From assembly GCA_021286855.1 (NCBI GenBank), contig JAJTBO010000005.1, positions 1 through 64,000 on the forward strand: DNA of 64,000 nt, written 5' to 3'. Positions within the stretch are counted from its first letter, which is position 1, and each line of letters starts with the position of its first letter. This document shows, in pieces, positions 54,509 through 63,650 of the stretch. A model generated the notes under the pieces. That model was not told where the DNA came from and ran no database searches. It was given only the letters and a program-made list of their open reading frames with translations. The position numbers and the translations under genes were made by a program. The DNA comes from Hyphomicrobiales bacterium (GTDB taxonomy: Bacteria; Pseudomonadota; Alphaproteobacteria; Rhizobiales; Ancalomicrobiaceae).

Positions 54509-55810
54509 ATGGACAAGATCAGGGTCGTCGGCGGCAATCGTCTCGAAGGCGTCATTCCGATCTCGGGCGCCAAGAACGCCGCGCTGCCGCTGATCATCGC
54601 CTCGCTGCTCACCGACGAGCGGCTGACCCTCGAGAACATGCCGCGCCTGCGCGACGTCTCGCTGCTCACCCGCATCCTCACCAACCACGGCGTCGACTAT
54701 TCGCTGAACGGCAAGCGTCCGGGCGAGGACCACCTCGCCGGCCAGACCATCCATCTGACCGCCCGCGAGATCGTCGACACCTGCGCCCCCTATGATCTGG
54801 TCTCCCAGATGCGCGCCTCGTTCTGGGTGATCGGCCCGCTGCTGGCCCGCTGCCACGAGGCGCGCGTGTCGCTGCCGGGCGGCTGCGCCATCGGCACCCG
54901 GCCGGTCGACCTGTTCATCGCCGGTCTGGAGGCGCTCGGAGCCGAGATCGACATCGAGGCCGGCTACGCCGTCGCCAAGGCCCCCGGCGGCCTCAAGGGC
55001 GCGCGCTACGTCTTCCCCAAGGTCTCGGTCGGCGCCACCCACACGCTGATGATGGCCGCGACCCTGGCCAAGGGCGAAACCGTGCTCGAAAACGCCGCCC
55101 GCGAGCCGGAAGTCGCCGACCTCGCCGATTGCCTCGTCGCCATGGGCGCGAAGATCGAAGGCGCCGGCTCCTCGACCATCCGCATCCAGGGCGTCGACCG
55201 CCTGCACGGCGCGACCCACCGCGTCGTGCCCGACCGCATCGAGACCGGCACCTACGCCATGGCCGTCGCCATGACCGGCGGCGACGTCATTCTGACCGGG
55301 ACTTCGGCCGGCCTGTTGCAGAACGCCCTCGACGTGCTCGCCGCCACCGGCGCGACCGTCGAGACCGTCGAAGGCGGCCTCCGGATCGCGCGCGGGTCCG
55401 GTCCGATCCTGCCGGTCGACATCGTCACCGAGCCCTTCCCCGGCTTCCCGACCGACCTCCAGGCGCAGTTCATGGCGCTGATGACGCGCTCGAACGGCGT
55501 CTCGAAGATCACCGAGACGATCTTCGAGAACCGCTTCATGCACGTCGCCGAACTCGCCCGCCTCGGCGCCCGCATCGACGTCGACGGCCGCACCGCCAAG
55601 GTCACCGGCGCGTCGCGTCTGGTCGGCGCGCCGGTCATGGCGACCGATCTGCGCGCTTCGGTGTCGCTGGTCATCGCCGGCCTCGTCGCCGAGGGCGAGA
55701 CCACCGTCTCGCGCGTCTATCACCTCGATCGTGGCTTCGAGCGGCTCGAGGAGAAGCTGTCGCGTTGCGGCGCGATCGTCGAGCGCATCTCCGGCGAGGG
55801 CATGCGCTGA
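54509..55810 (+). CDS. murA: UDP-N-acetylglucosamine 1-carboxyvinyltransferase MurA
   Basis: A 433-residue enzyme for the first committed step of peptidoglycan synthesis, adding enolpyruvate to UDP-GlcNAc in the cytoplasm. The N-terminus has [20 protein letters not shown], the fosfomycin-sensitive catalytic Cys126 lies in [16 protein letters not shown], and [15 protein letters not shown] is the C-terminal domain signature. Length is normal. It opens the conserved cluster murA-DUF2948-hisD-UPF0262-phosphatase. The start follows a GAGGGATG stretch. Confidence 0.97.
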   Translation: MDKIRVVGGNRLEGVIPISGAKNAALPLIIASLLTDERLTLENMPRLRDVSLLTRILTNHGVDYSLNGKRPGEDHLAGQTIHLTAREIVDTCAPYDLVSQMRASFWVIGPLLARCHEARVSLPGGCAIGTRPVDLFIAGLEALGAEIDIEAGYAVAKAPGGLKGARYVFPKVSVGATHTLMMAATLAKGETVLENAAREPEVADLADCLVAMGAKIEGAGSSTIRIQGVDRLHGATHRVVPDRIETGTYAMAVAMTGGDVILTGTSAGLLQNALDVLAATGATVETVEGGLRIARGSGPILPVDIVTEPFPGFPTDLQAQFMALMTRSNGVSKITETIFENRFMHVAELARLGARIDVDGRTAKVTGASRLVGAPVMATDLRASVSLVIAGLVAEGETTVSRVYHLDRGFERLEEKLSRCGAIVERISGEGMR

Positions 55811-55937
55811 CGCTTCCGGGAAAACCCGCCCCCGGGTTGCGCGGCGGCGGAGGAATTCCCATATCGGCCCTGAGCTTGCCGGCCGCGGACGTCGATCCGT
55901 CGGTCGGCTCGGGACCGTCCTCCGTGAGATCTTCGCC

Positions 55938-56369
55938 ATGTCCGCCCTGAAACTGCTCGCCCTCGACGCCGAAGACCTCGAAGTCGTCTCCGCGCAGGTC
56001 CAGGACGCCGTCCTCAAGGTCGGCGACATCCATTGGCGCGCCGACGAGAAACGCCTGGTGCTGGCCCTCAACCGCTTCGCCTGGGAGGGCGCGAACGGCC
56101 GCCGCGGCTTCGAACGCCGCCGCGCCGCGCTGCATCTCGCCCGCGTCGTCTCGGTCAAGGCGCAGCATCTCTCCCCCGACCGCCCGAACGTCGTGCTCGA
56201 GCTCCTCGCCCTGCGCTTCACCGAGACCGACGCGCCCTCCGGCGTGATCGATCTGGTCTTCGCCGGCGGCGCGACGCTCCGGGTCGAGGTCGAGTGCCTG
56301 GAAGTCGGCCTCGCCGACCTCGGCGCCGCCTGGGCGACGGACCATTGCCCGCAGCACGACGGCGCCTGA
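55938..56369 (+). CDS. DUF2948 family protein
   Basis: A 143-residue protein starting LKLLALDAEDLEVVSAQVQD and including the conserved RFAWEGANGRRGFERRRAAL. DUF2948 is restricted to alphaproteobacteria and sits between murA and hisD, as here; its function is unknown. No signal peptide or membrane segment. Confidence 0.9.
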   Translation: MSALKLLALDAEDLEVVSAQVQDAVLKVGDIHWRADEKRLVLALNRFAWEGANGRRGFERRRAALHLARVVSVKAQHLSPDRPNVVLELLALRFTETDAPSGVIDLVFAGGATLRVEVECLEVGLADLGAAWATDHCPQHDGA

Positions 56370-56395
56370 AGGCGAGAGGCGATCGGGTTGCGCGA

Positions 56396-56512
56396 CGCTT
56401 CGAGACGCGGGCCGAAGGCCCGTTCCTCGGAATGAGGCGCTTTCCATATTTGATACAAACACATACGCCTCATGGTGAGGAGCGTCCGCAGGACGCGTCT
56501 CGAACCATCGCG
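56396..56512. repeat. Composite palindromic intergenic repeat
   Basis: Two imperfect inverted arms (about 56396-56439 and 56466-56512) are separated by a short AT-rich centre. Outer parts are CTTCGAGACGCG and CGCGTCTCGAACCAT; inner parts are GAATGAGGCG and CGCCTCATGGTGAGG. Each arm also holds its own small hairpin (CGGGCC-GAA-GGCCCG and GCGTCC-GCA-GGACGC). This is the general form of the dispersed palindromic elements common in Bradyrhizobium and related genomes; no second copy is in this window. Confidence 0.75.
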
Positions 56513-56665
56513 CACCGACGTCGCCCGAGCGAGGTTCCGCGCGCAGTTGCCTTCCGAAGCGTCCCGACCTTCGCCGCCGTTGCCCCCGCCCCCGCGATCC
56601 GTTACCACCGACCGACGACCCGACGCGCCCTCCCGCGCGCCGCTCCCGTGAACGAGGCTCCTCCC

Positions 56666-57958
56666 TTGGCCATCCGTCTCGACATTCGCGACGCCGATTT
56701 CGAGCGTCGCTTCGCCGACCTCCTCGACATGAAGCGCGAGGTCTCCGACGACGTCGACCGCATCGTCGCCGACATCATCGCCGAGGTCCGCGCCCGCGGC
56801 GACGAGGCGCTCTACGAGCTGACCGAGAAGTTCGATCGCGTCGACCTGCGCCCGACCGGCCTGCGCGTCGGCGCCGACGAGATCGCCGCCGCCAAGGCCT
56901 CGGTCGATCCGGCGACGCTCGCCGCCCTCGAACTCGCCCGCGACCGCATCCGCTCGCATCACGCCCGCCAATTGCCGAAGGACGACGTCTATACGGACAG
57001 CCTCGGCGTGACGCTCGGCTCGAAGTGGACGGCGTTGGAGAGCGTCGGCCTCTATGTGCCGGGCGGCACCGCGAGCTATCCCTCCTCGGTGCTGATGAAC
57101 GCCGTGCCGGCCAAGGTCGCCGGCGTCGACCGTCTCGTCATGGTCGTGCCGACGCCGGACGGCAGGCTCAATCCCCTGGTCCTCGCCGCCGCAGATCTCG
57201 CCGGCGTCGACGAGATCTGGAAGATCGGCGGCGCCCAGGCCGTCGCCGCGCTCGCCTATGGCACCGAGAGCATCGCCCCGGTCGCCAAGATCGTCGGCCC
57301 CGGCAACGCCTTCGTCGCCGCCGCCAAGCGCCGCGTCTTCGGCAAGGTCGGCATCGACATGATCGCCGGCCCGTCCGAAGTGCTGATCCTGGCGGACGCC
57401 GAGAACGATCCGGACTGGCTCGCCGCCGATCTGCTCGCCCAGGCCGAGCACGATCCCGCCGCCCAGTCGATCCTGATCACCGACGCGCCCGAGCTCGCCG
57501 ACGCGGTCGAGGTCGCGGTCGAGCGTCAGCTCGCCACCCTGTCGCGCGCCGCCACCGCCCGGTCGAGCTGGCTCGACTACGGCGCGATCATCCTGGTGCG
57601 CACCCTCGACGAGGCCGTCCCGCTCGCCGACCGGATCGCCGCCGAGCATCTCGAGATCGCCCTCGACGATCCCGCGCCGCTGGCCGCCAAGGTCAGAAAC
57701 GCCGGCGCGATCTTCCTCGGCCACTACACGCCGGAAGCGATCGGCGACTACGTCGGCGGCTCCAACCACGTTCTGCCGACCGCCCGCTCGGCGCGCTTCT
57801 CCTCCGGCCTGTCGACGCTCGACTTCGTCAAACGAACGTCGATCCTCCAACTCGACGCCGAAGGCTTGCGCGCGCTCGGGCCGGCGGCGATGCTGCTCGC
57901 CGCATCCGAAGGGCTGGACGCGCACGGCCGCTCCGTGTCGATCCGCCTCAATCTCTGA
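56666..57958 (+). CDS. hisD: Histidinol dehydrogenase HisD
   Basis: A 430-residue enzyme that catalyses the last two steps of histidine synthesis, oxidising histidinol to histidine with NAD and zinc. Typical parts are [73 protein letters not shown] and [19 protein letters not shown]. The start is uncertain: TTG 56666 (giving [13 protein letters not shown]) has a GAGG eight bases upstream and matches the family N-terminus; GTG 56648 would add six residues. No ATG is available near the start. Confidence 0.95.
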   Translation: MAIRLDIRDADFERRFADLLDMKREVSDDVDRIVADIIAEVRARGDEALYELTEKFDRVDLRPTGLRVGADEIAAAKASVDPATLAALELARDRIRSHHARQLPKDDVYTDSLGVTLGSKWTALESVGLYVPGGTASYPSSVLMNAVPAKVAGVDRLVMVVPTPDGRLNPLVLAAADLAGVDEIWKIGGAQAVAALAYGTESIAPVAKIVGPGNAFVAAAKRRVFGKVGIDMIAGPSEVLILADAENDPDWLAADLLAQAEHDPAAQSILITDAPELADAVEVAVERQLATLSRAATARSSWLDYGAIILVRTLDEAVPLADRIAAEHLEIALDDPAPLAAKVRNAGAIFLGHYTPEAIGDYVGGSNHVLPTARSARFSSGLSTLDFVKRTSILQLDAEGLRALGPAAMLLAASEGLDAHGRSVSIRLNL

Positions 57959-58018
57959 CCCTCTCGGCCGTCGCGCGGCTCGCGCGCCGGCCCATTTGCC
58001 CGCGAGGTCGCCCACCGC

Positions 58019-58513
58019 ATGTCCGGCCCCGACGCCGCCGCCAAGCCCAAGACCCGCCTCGTCGGCGTCGAATTCGACGAAAAGTCGATCGCCCGCGCCG
58101 GCGCCGACGTCGAGCACGAACGCGCCACCGCCATCTGGGATCTGATCGAGGAGAACAGCTTCGCGCCCGTCGGCCACGACGGCGGCCCCTGGCGGCTGCG
58201 CCTCGGCATCGTCGAAAACCGCCTCGCCTTCGAGATCTCCGAGGACGGCGGCGCCCCCGTCGCCGTCCACCTGCTGTCGCTGACCCCGTTCCGCAAGATC
58301 GTGAAGGACTATTTCCTGATCTGCGAGAGCTACTTCGCCGCGATCCGCACCTCGACCCCGTCGCAGATCGAGGCGATCGACATGGGCCGCCGCGGCCTGC
58401 ACAACGACGGCTCGCGGGTGCTCATGGAGCGTCTCGCCGACAAGGTCCTGATCGACTTCGACACCGCCCGCCGCCTGTTCACGCTGATCTGCGCGTTGCA
58501 CTGGAAGGGCTGA
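58019..58513 (+). CDS. UPF0262 family protein
   Basis: A 164-residue protein with [40 protein letters not shown] and [16 protein letters not shown], the UPF0262 pattern. The family occurs in alphaproteobacteria between hisD and a low-molecular-weight phosphatase gene, as here. Function is unknown. It ends five bases before the next gene. Confidence 0.92.
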   Translation: MSGPDAAAKPKTRLVGVEFDEKSIARAGADVEHERATAIWDLIEENSFAPVGHDGGPWRLRLGIVENRLAFEISEDGGAPVAVHLLSLTPFRKIVKDYFLICESYFAAIRTSTPSQIEAIDMGRRGLHNDGSRVLMERLADKVLIDFDTARRLFTLICALHWKG

Positions 58514-58518
58514 GGCCG

Positions 58519-58965
58519 ATGAACGGGACGCGGCCGAGCTCCGTCCTCTTCATGTGCGGCCTCAACGCCGTACGCTCGCCGATGGCCGAGTTCCTCGCCC
58601 GTCGTCTGTTCGGCAAGACCGTCTACATCCAGTCCGCCGGCGTCCGGAAGGGCGAGCTCGACCCGTTCTCGGTCAAGGCGATGGAGGAGGTCGGGCTCGA
58701 CATCGCCCGCCATCGGCCGCGCACCTTCGAGGAGATCGAGGACGACAACTTCGATCTGATCATCACCCTCGCCCCTGAGGCCCACCACAAGGCGCTCGAC
58801 ATGACGCGCCTGCTCGCCGCCGACGTCGAATATTGGCCGACCCCCGATCCACAGCTCGCCACCGGCTCGCGCGACCAGATCATGGAGAGCTACCGCGCGG
58901 TGCGCGACGGCCTCGAGCGCCGCATCCGCGCCCGCCTCGACTGGAGGCCGCACGGACAGACATGA
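58519..58965 (+). CDS. Low-molecular-weight phosphotyrosine-phosphatase-like protein
   Basis: A 148-residue protein with the CX5R(S) loop FMCGLNAVRSPMAE (Cys13, Arg19) and a distal PTPDP motif (EYWPTPDP), as in low-molecular-weight protein tyrosine phosphatases and arsenate reductases. The family member next to UPF0262 is probably a protein phosphatase; arsenate reduction is the alternative. It overlaps the following gene by four bases. Confidence 0.88.
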   Translation: MNGTRPSSVLFMCGLNAVRSPMAEFLARRLFGKTVYIQSAGVRKGELDPFSVKAMEEVGLDIARHRPRTFEEIEDDNFDLIITLAPEAHHKALDMTRLLAADVEYWPTPDPQLATGSRDQIMESYRAVRDGLERRIRARLDWRPHGQT

Positions 58966-59612
58966 CGCTTCCCATCCCCTCCCGCGCGCTTCGACACGCC
59001 GCCCGCCTTCTCGCCGCCCCGGCCTTCGCCCTCGCCCTCGCCCCGACGATCGCTGTCGCCGACCCGACCGGCGTCGAAACGATCCTCCTCCTGCGCCACG
59101 GCGAAAAGCCGGCCGCCGGCCTCGGCCAGCTCGACTGTCGCGGGCTCGCCCGCTCCCTGGCCCTCGCCGCCGTCTTCGAGACGCGGTTCGGCCGGCCCGA
59201 CGCGGTCTTCGCGCCGGATCCGGCGATCCGCAAGATCGACGGCGCGGTCGCCTATTCCTATGTCCGGCCGCTCGCCACCATCGAACCGACCGCCGTTCGC
59301 TTCGGACTTCCGGTCGACACCCGCTTCGGCTGGACCGACGTCGCCGGACTGGAGCAGGCCCTGCTCGCCCCGGAACTGGCGAGCTCTCGCGTCGTCGTCG
59401 CCTGGGAGCACAAGGAGATCGTGAAACTGGCGAAGCGCCTCGTGAAGCGCTTCGGCGGCGATGTCGACGCCGTGCCGAAATGGCCGGGCTCGGAGTTCGA
59501 CCGGGTCCTCGTCCTGACCATCGTCCGACCCTCCGACGGTCCGCCGCGCCTGAGCCTCGAGGTCGCGTCGCAAGGCCTGACCGATCTGCCGACGACCTGC
59601 CCGGATCGGTGA
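58962..59612 (+). CDS. Exported histidine-phosphatase family protein
   Basis: A 216-residue protein with a signal peptide (HAARLLAAPAFALALAPTIA then a VADP cleavage region) and the phosphatase motif TILLLRHGEKP. The second part has VVVAWEHKEIVKLAKRLVKR, where His may serve as the second catalytic histidine. It is periplasmic by prediction. In many alphaproteobacteria the translation factor gene infA lies at this position between the phosphatase and maf genes; it is not present here. Substrate unknown. Confidence 0.8.
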   Translation: MTLPIPSRALRHAARLLAAPAFALALAPTIAVADPTGVETILLLRHGEKPAAGLGQLDCRGLARSLALAAVFETRFGRPDAVFAPDPAIRKIDGAVAYSYVRPLATIEPTAVRFGLPVDTRFGWTDVAGLEQALLAPELASSRVVVAWEHKEIVKLAKRLVKRFGGDVDAVPKWPGSEFDRVLVLTIVRPSDGPPRLSLEVASQGLTDLPTTCPDR

Positions 59613-59694
59613 CGAACGCGCTCTTCGGGTTTTCTTTCCTTCCTCGATCCGTTAGCTTGCGGCCGATTTCCGACACGTCCGAAAGATCCGACCG

Positions 59695-60333
59695 ATGACC
59701 GCCGACCGTCCCAAACTCGTGCTGGCCTCCGCCTCGCCGCGCCGTCTGGGGCTTCTCCAGCAGATCGGCATCGACCCGGATCATCTCCATCCGACCGATC
59801 TCGACGAGACGCCGCAGCCCGGCGAACTGCCCCGCCAGCTCGCTCAGCGCCTCGCCGAGGACAAGGCCAAGGCGGCCCTCGCCTGGTCGAAGCGCGACGC
59901 GGAATGGACCGGCAGCTTCATCCTGACCGCCGACACCGTCGTCGCCGTCGGCCGCCGCATCCTGCCCAAGGCCGAGACCCGCGACGACGCCGAGGCCTGC
60001 CTGCGCCTGCTCTCCGGCCGCGCCCATCGGGTGTGGACCGGCGTCGGTCTGGTCACGCCCTCCGGCGCCATCAAGACCCGGCTGGTCGAGACCCGCCTGC
60101 GCTTCAAGCGCCTGTCGCACGCCGAGCTGACCACCTACCTCGCCTCCGACGAGTGGCGCGGCAAGGCGGGCGGTTACGCCATCCAGGGCCTCGCCGGCGC
60201 CTTCGTCGTCCGCCTGATCGGCTCCTATCCGAGCGTCGTCGGCCTGCCGCTCTACGAGGTGATGACGCTGCTCGACGGCGCCGGCTTCCCCGTCCGCGAC
60301 GGCTGGGGCCGCGCCCTCGCGCCGGTCCTTTGA
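59695..60333 (+). CDS. maf: Maf-like nucleotide pyrophosphatase
   Basis: A 212-residue member of the Maf/HAM1 family: [40 protein letters not shown] and [20 protein letters not shown]. Maf proteins hydrolyse modified or canonical nucleoside triphosphates. The gene is followed two bases later by yacG, the usual neighbour. Confidence 0.93.
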   Translation: MTADRPKLVLASASPRRLGLLQQIGIDPDHLHPTDLDETPQPGELPRQLAQRLAEDKAKAALAWSKRDAEWTGSFILTADTVVAVGRRILPKAETRDDAEACLRLLSGRAHRVWTGVGLVTPSGAIKTRLVETRLRFKRLSHAELTTYLASDEWRGKAGGYAIQGLAGAFVVRLIGSYPSVVGLPLYEVMTLLDGAGFPVRDGWGRALAPVL

Positions 60334-60335
60334 TC

Positions 60336-60521
60336 ATGGCGACCAAGTCCGCCCCGAACGCCGCCGCCCGCCCCTGCCCGATCTGCGGCAAGCCGGCGGT
60401 CGCCGAACATCGCCCCTTCTGCTCGCCGCGTTGCCGTCAGGTCGACCTGCACCGCTGGCTGACCGGCGCCTACGCCGTCCCCGTCGTCGAGGAGGACGGC
60501 GCGGAGGATCTCGACGGCTGA
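60336..60521 (+). CDS. yacG: DNA gyrase inhibitor YacG
   Basis: A 61-residue zinc-binding protein with ligands in CPICGKP and [15 protein letters not shown], the YacG signature. It binds GyrB and inhibits DNA gyrase in Escherichia coli. It ends the murA-yacG cluster; a strong terminator beyond it is oriented for the opposite strand. Confidence 0.93.
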   Translation: MATKSAPNAAARPCPICGKPAVAEHRPFCSPRCRQVDLHRWLTGAYAVPVVEEDGAEDLDG

Positions 60522-60544
60522 GCCGATCCCGAGCCGCCTTCGAT

Positions 60545-60585
60545 AAAAAAAACGCCGCTCGCGCAACCAGGGCGACGAGCGGCGT
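60545..60585 (-). terminator. Terminator of the octaheme cytochrome operon
   Basis: A perfect 10-bp stem (60552-60561 with 60576-60585) and a 14-base loop followed on the minus strand by a run of eight U. It lies 24 bases after the cytochrome b stop and could also affect yacG transcripts from the other side. Confidence 0.85.
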
Positions 60586-60608
60586 CGAGTCTTCCTTGGG
60601 GGGGAAGA

Positions 60609-61301
60609 TCACAGTCGCGGCTTCTCCCGCTCTTCCTCGGCGAGGTAGGCGGCTTCCGCTGCGGTCAGTTCGATCGTGTCGTAGCCGGTGATCATCGTCT
60701 TGACGTAGTGGGTCGGCGTCTTGCCGGTCGTCGTCATGTAGACGTGGATCATCACGAAGGTGACCATCAGGAACGCCGCCGCCGTGTGGATGAAGGCGAC
60801 CGCCGGCAGACCGATCGTGCCGATCGCCGCATGCGCCCACCACGGATAGGTCAGATAGACGATTCCCGACGACCACAGCGCCGGCCCGATGATCACCATG
60901 AAGGAGAGATAGGCCAGCGACTGAAGCGCGTTCTGCTTACGCTTCAACGTCTTGGTATAGGGATGCGGCGCGCCGGTGAGGATCCCCCAGGCGTAGAACC
61001 GGATCACCGCCGGCAGACCGGAGAGCTTGGGCAGATACTGCCGCCACTGACCGGTGGTGAAGTGCCAGAAGGTGGTGAAGATCCACAGCACGATCAGCGC
61101 GATCGCCGCAAAGGAGTGGACCTTGACGGCGAGCCCGAAGGGCACCAGCCCATGAGTTCCGTGCAGGCCGAACCCCGACATGGCCAACACGAAGATCAAC
61201 ACCGCCTGCGACCAGTGCCAGAAGCGCTCGTAGCGCGTGTAGATCATCACCGTCTGCTTGGTCGGACGCCCGACGGGCGCCGTGAGGGTCGCGTCGCTCA
61301 T
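60609..61301 (-). CDS. Membrane cytochrome b (cytochrome b561/formate-dehydrogenase-gamma type)
   Basis: A 230-residue membrane protein with at least four helices. The N-terminal part YTRYERFWHWSQAVLIFVLA and VKVHSFAAIALIVLWIFTTF supply histidines for two haems, and later VAFIHTAAAFLMVTFVMIHV another pair. It probably takes electrons from quinol and hands them to the octaheme cytochrome encoded directly upstream; the two genes overlap by three bases (ATGA). Length matches cytochrome b subunits of respiratory complexes. Confidence 0.88.
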   Translation of the reverse strand: MSDATLTAPVGRPTKQTVMIYTRYERFWHWSQAVLIFVLAMSGFGLHGTHGLVPFGLAVKVHSFAAIALIVLWIFTTFWHFTTGQWRQYLPKLSGLPAVIRFYAWGILTGAPHPYTKTLKRKQNALQSLAYLSFMVIIGPALWSSGIVYLTYPWWAHAAIGTIGLPAVAFIHTAAAFLMVTFVMIHVYMTTTGKTPTHYVKTMITGYDTIELTAAEAAYLAEEEREKPRL

Positions 61302-62977
61302 CAGTGCTCTCCCGTCGTCGGCTTGCGCATGAAGATCCGGGCAAGCGTGTGGATGAGAATGCCCGCCAGCGTGCCGGCGAAGGCGAGATAGCCGAGGATG
61401 TCGAGCCAACGGAAGGTGCTGTGGCCGGGCATCCAGATGCCGGGAAGACCCGCCAGACGGCTCTTCTCGGTATGGCATTCGGCGCACTTCACCGCGTCGC
61501 CCTTCGGCGCGACCATGTGGGTGATCGGCCAGTTCGAGACGGTCGGAAGGAAGCCGACCTCGCCGGAGAACGGACGGTTCTCGAGCTTCATGCCGGCGGC
61601 GACCGACTTGACGATGTCGAAGTTGCCCCAGAACGCGGTGTCGTCCTTGCCCCACAGGTGGTTGAAGACGAGCGTCTTGTTCTTGGGATCCCACGGCACG
61701 TTGGTGTGCATCTCCTTGAACGGCCAGATCCGCGCGTTCTTTTCGTCCGGCGAGCCCATCACCGAGTTGATCGCCACCGGCAGCTTGGCGTCGTCGATCT
61801 TGGCGTCGGCGGTCGTGTAGAGCATCCGGCCGTCGAACCACTTGTAGGTCGGCGTCAGGTTCTCGCCCCACTTGAACGATCCCTTGATCGTCCAATAGGT
61901 GTGACGTTCCTTGCCGTCGCCCTGGGTGTAGTTCTCTTCGGCGTAGCCCTTGCCGTCGATCATCCGGCCGGCGGTCGCCCAATCCCAATCGGTCATGGTG
62001 CCGACGCCGCCACGCGCCATCTTCGGAATGTGGCAGGTCTGGCAGGCGATCCGCTCGGCGTGGGTGTCGAGCTGCAGGCCGATCAGGCTGGCCTTCGGGT
62101 GCGGCTTCGCGCCGTGGCAGCTCTCGCAGCTGGCGACGTCGCGCCGCTCGCCCGGCTTCGGCAGGCCCTTCTCGTCCTTCGCCACCATGTCGTAGCGCGA
62201 GCCGGCGATCATGTGCTTGTCGGAGACGTGGCACTGGGTGCAGGCGAAGTTGGCGCCGTCCGGCGACATGTGGACGTCGAGCGTCTTCGGCGCCTTCAGC
62301 AGCGACGAATCGAGATCGCCGTGCTTGACGCCGTCGCCGCCGCCGCCGTTGAAGTGGCAACCGCCGCAGTTTTCGCGGCCCGGCAAGCCGACGTGCTGGG
62401 CGACCTTGGCGAAGTCGATCGGCTCCTTGCCTTCGAACATCACGCCGCATGCGTCGTGACCATGCGAATTCGGCAACTTGTAATAGGTCGCCGTGCGGTC
62501 GTGGCAGACCAGACAGTCGATCTTGGTCTCGTCCTTGAAGTCGAACGTGTCGTCCTTCCACCCGTAGCCGGCGTGGCACTGGGCGCACATGCCCTCGTTG
62601 CCCTTGGCGTTGGTGCAGAAGTTGTTGATGACGTTCTTCTTGCCGAGCTTCTGACCGGTCTTGGGATTGGTGTAGTCCCAGGTCCAGTGGATCGACTTCA
62701 TGACGTGCTTGCCCGCCTCGGTGTGGCAGGTCAGGCAGGCCTTGGTCACCTCCGAGCCGTCGGCGAACGGCCCTTCCAACGCCTTGAACTTGGAGTGATC
62801 GGCGGTGCCGCCGGAAAGCGCGCCGGACTTCTGCCCGGCGATCGGCGTCGGCGGCGCGGCCGCCGCCGTTTCGTGCGCCGCGCCTTCGCCCTCGGCCGCC
62901 GCCGAGAACGCGCTCGTCCCGACGACGATCAGCAACGCCGCCGCGACACGCGCCAAGATGCGTGTAGCCCCTCTCAT
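61301..62977 (-). CDS. Octaheme c-type cytochrome, tetrathionate reductase (OTR) type
   Basis: A 558-residue exported cytochrome with a signal peptide (ARVAAALLIVVGTSAFSAAA), eight CxxCH haem motifs (CLTCH, CAQCH, CLVCH, CGGCH, CTQCH, CESCH, CQTCH, CAECH) and a C-terminal membrane helix (WLDILGYLAFAGTLAGILIH). The family includes Shewanella OTR, which reduces tetrathionate, nitrite and hydroxylamine in vitro. The sequence DWDWATAGRMIDGKGYAEEN and NVPWDPKNKTLVFNHLWG are OTR-like. The partner cytochrome b suggests a quinol-linked periplasmic reductase. The true substrate is not known. Confidence 0.9.
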   Translation of the reverse strand: MRGATRILARVAAALLIVVGTSAFSAAAEGEGAAHETAAAAPPTPIAGQKSGALSGGTADHSKFKALEGPFADGSEVTKACLTCHTEAGKHVMKSIHWTWDYTNPKTGQKLGKKNVINNFCTNAKGNEGMCAQCHAGYGWKDDTFDFKDETKIDCLVCHDRTATYYKLPNSHGHDACGVMFEGKEPIDFAKVAQHVGLPGRENCGGCHFNGGGGDGVKHGDLDSSLLKAPKTLDVHMSPDGANFACTQCHVSDKHMIAGSRYDMVAKDEKGLPKPGERRDVASCESCHGAKPHPKASLIGLQLDTHAERIACQTCHIPKMARGGVGTMTDWDWATAGRMIDGKGYAEENYTQGDGKERHTYWTIKGSFKWGENLTPTYKWFDGRMLYTTADAKIDDAKLPVAINSVMGSPDEKNARIWPFKEMHTNVPWDPKNKTLVFNHLWGKDDTAFWGNFDIVKSVAAGMKLENRPFSGEVGFLPTVSNWPITHMVAPKGDAVKCAECHTEKSRLAGLPGIWMPGHSTFRWLDILGYLAFAGTLAGILIHTLARIFMRKPTTGEH

Positions 62978-63405
62978 GGAAGGTCCCCCCTGGTCGTACC
63001 GAATTCACTGCTCCGCGAACGGAGCGAGGTTCGGAATCTTGTATGTTCCATATATTTTATATGATCGATATACCTTTTTGTCGAAGCTCCCGGCTGCGGC
63101 GTGTCGTCGCCGCGCCTCGGCCGTCGAAACGCCGAACGCGGGGTTCGCGGAAAAGTCCGAAATCTCTGAAATTCGAGACTGTTGTCTCCACGATTTCACG
63201 CATTCGGAGAAGCCGGGAGCGGGCCGCGACGTTGCGCCGGCTCATCGTTCGGCGATCGGCGCGGGACGGACTCGCGCGGATGGACCCGCGAGTTGTGGGA
63301 CGATACGATCTTTTCCACGTCCGCCTCTGGACAGCCCGCGGACCACCGATTATAAGGCGGCCCACCAACGAGATGGCGGACACGCCTCCCCACCTCGCCC
63401 GGTCG
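62978..63405. other. Intergenic region upstream of the octaheme cytochrome operon (428 bp)
   Basis: No gene seen. An AT-rich patch at about 63037-63078 (with ATATATTTTATATGATCGATAT) is the likely promoter region of the minus-strand cytochrome operon, and a GGGGGGA ribosome binding site lies just before its ATG. A TATAAG element near 63351 may be the -10 of tRNA-Phe. The rest is GC-rich and unremarkable. Confidence 0.5.
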
Positions 63406-63480
63406 CCTGGGTAGCTCAGTTGGTAGAGCAGCGGATTGAAAATCCGCGTGTCGCTGGTTCGATTCCGGCCCCAGGCACCA
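63406..63480 (+). tRNA. tRNA-Phe (anticodon GAA)
   Basis: Acceptor stem GCCTGGG/CCCAGGC, D arm GCTC...GAGC, anticodon stem GCGGA/TCCGC with loop TTGAAAA (anticodon GAA), T-loop TTCGATT, discriminator A and encoded CCA. 75 nt long. Confidence 0.97.
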
Positions 63481-63650
63481 CTTTCCCCCTCCGATCCGCC
63501 CGAGATTCTCGCCGCGCTCGTCCGCGCGCATCCGCTCTGCGACGTCGACGGCGAGACCGCCGCGGCGGATTGCTGTATGAGTGCCTCGGCGGGCCGCCCT
63601 TCCTCGACGAAGGCGACGGCCACGTCACGGGGGAAAGGAAGGGATCCACG

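Noticed and set aside
54197-58501. A 1434-codon minus-strand open frame across murA, hisD and neighbours
   Set aside because: It is antisense to five well-supported genes and shows only the composition expected of a GC-rich shadow frame.
63057-63623. Minus-strand frames that include GPESNQRHADFQSAALPTEL
   Set aside because: They read through the complement of tRNA-Phe; a well-known artefact.
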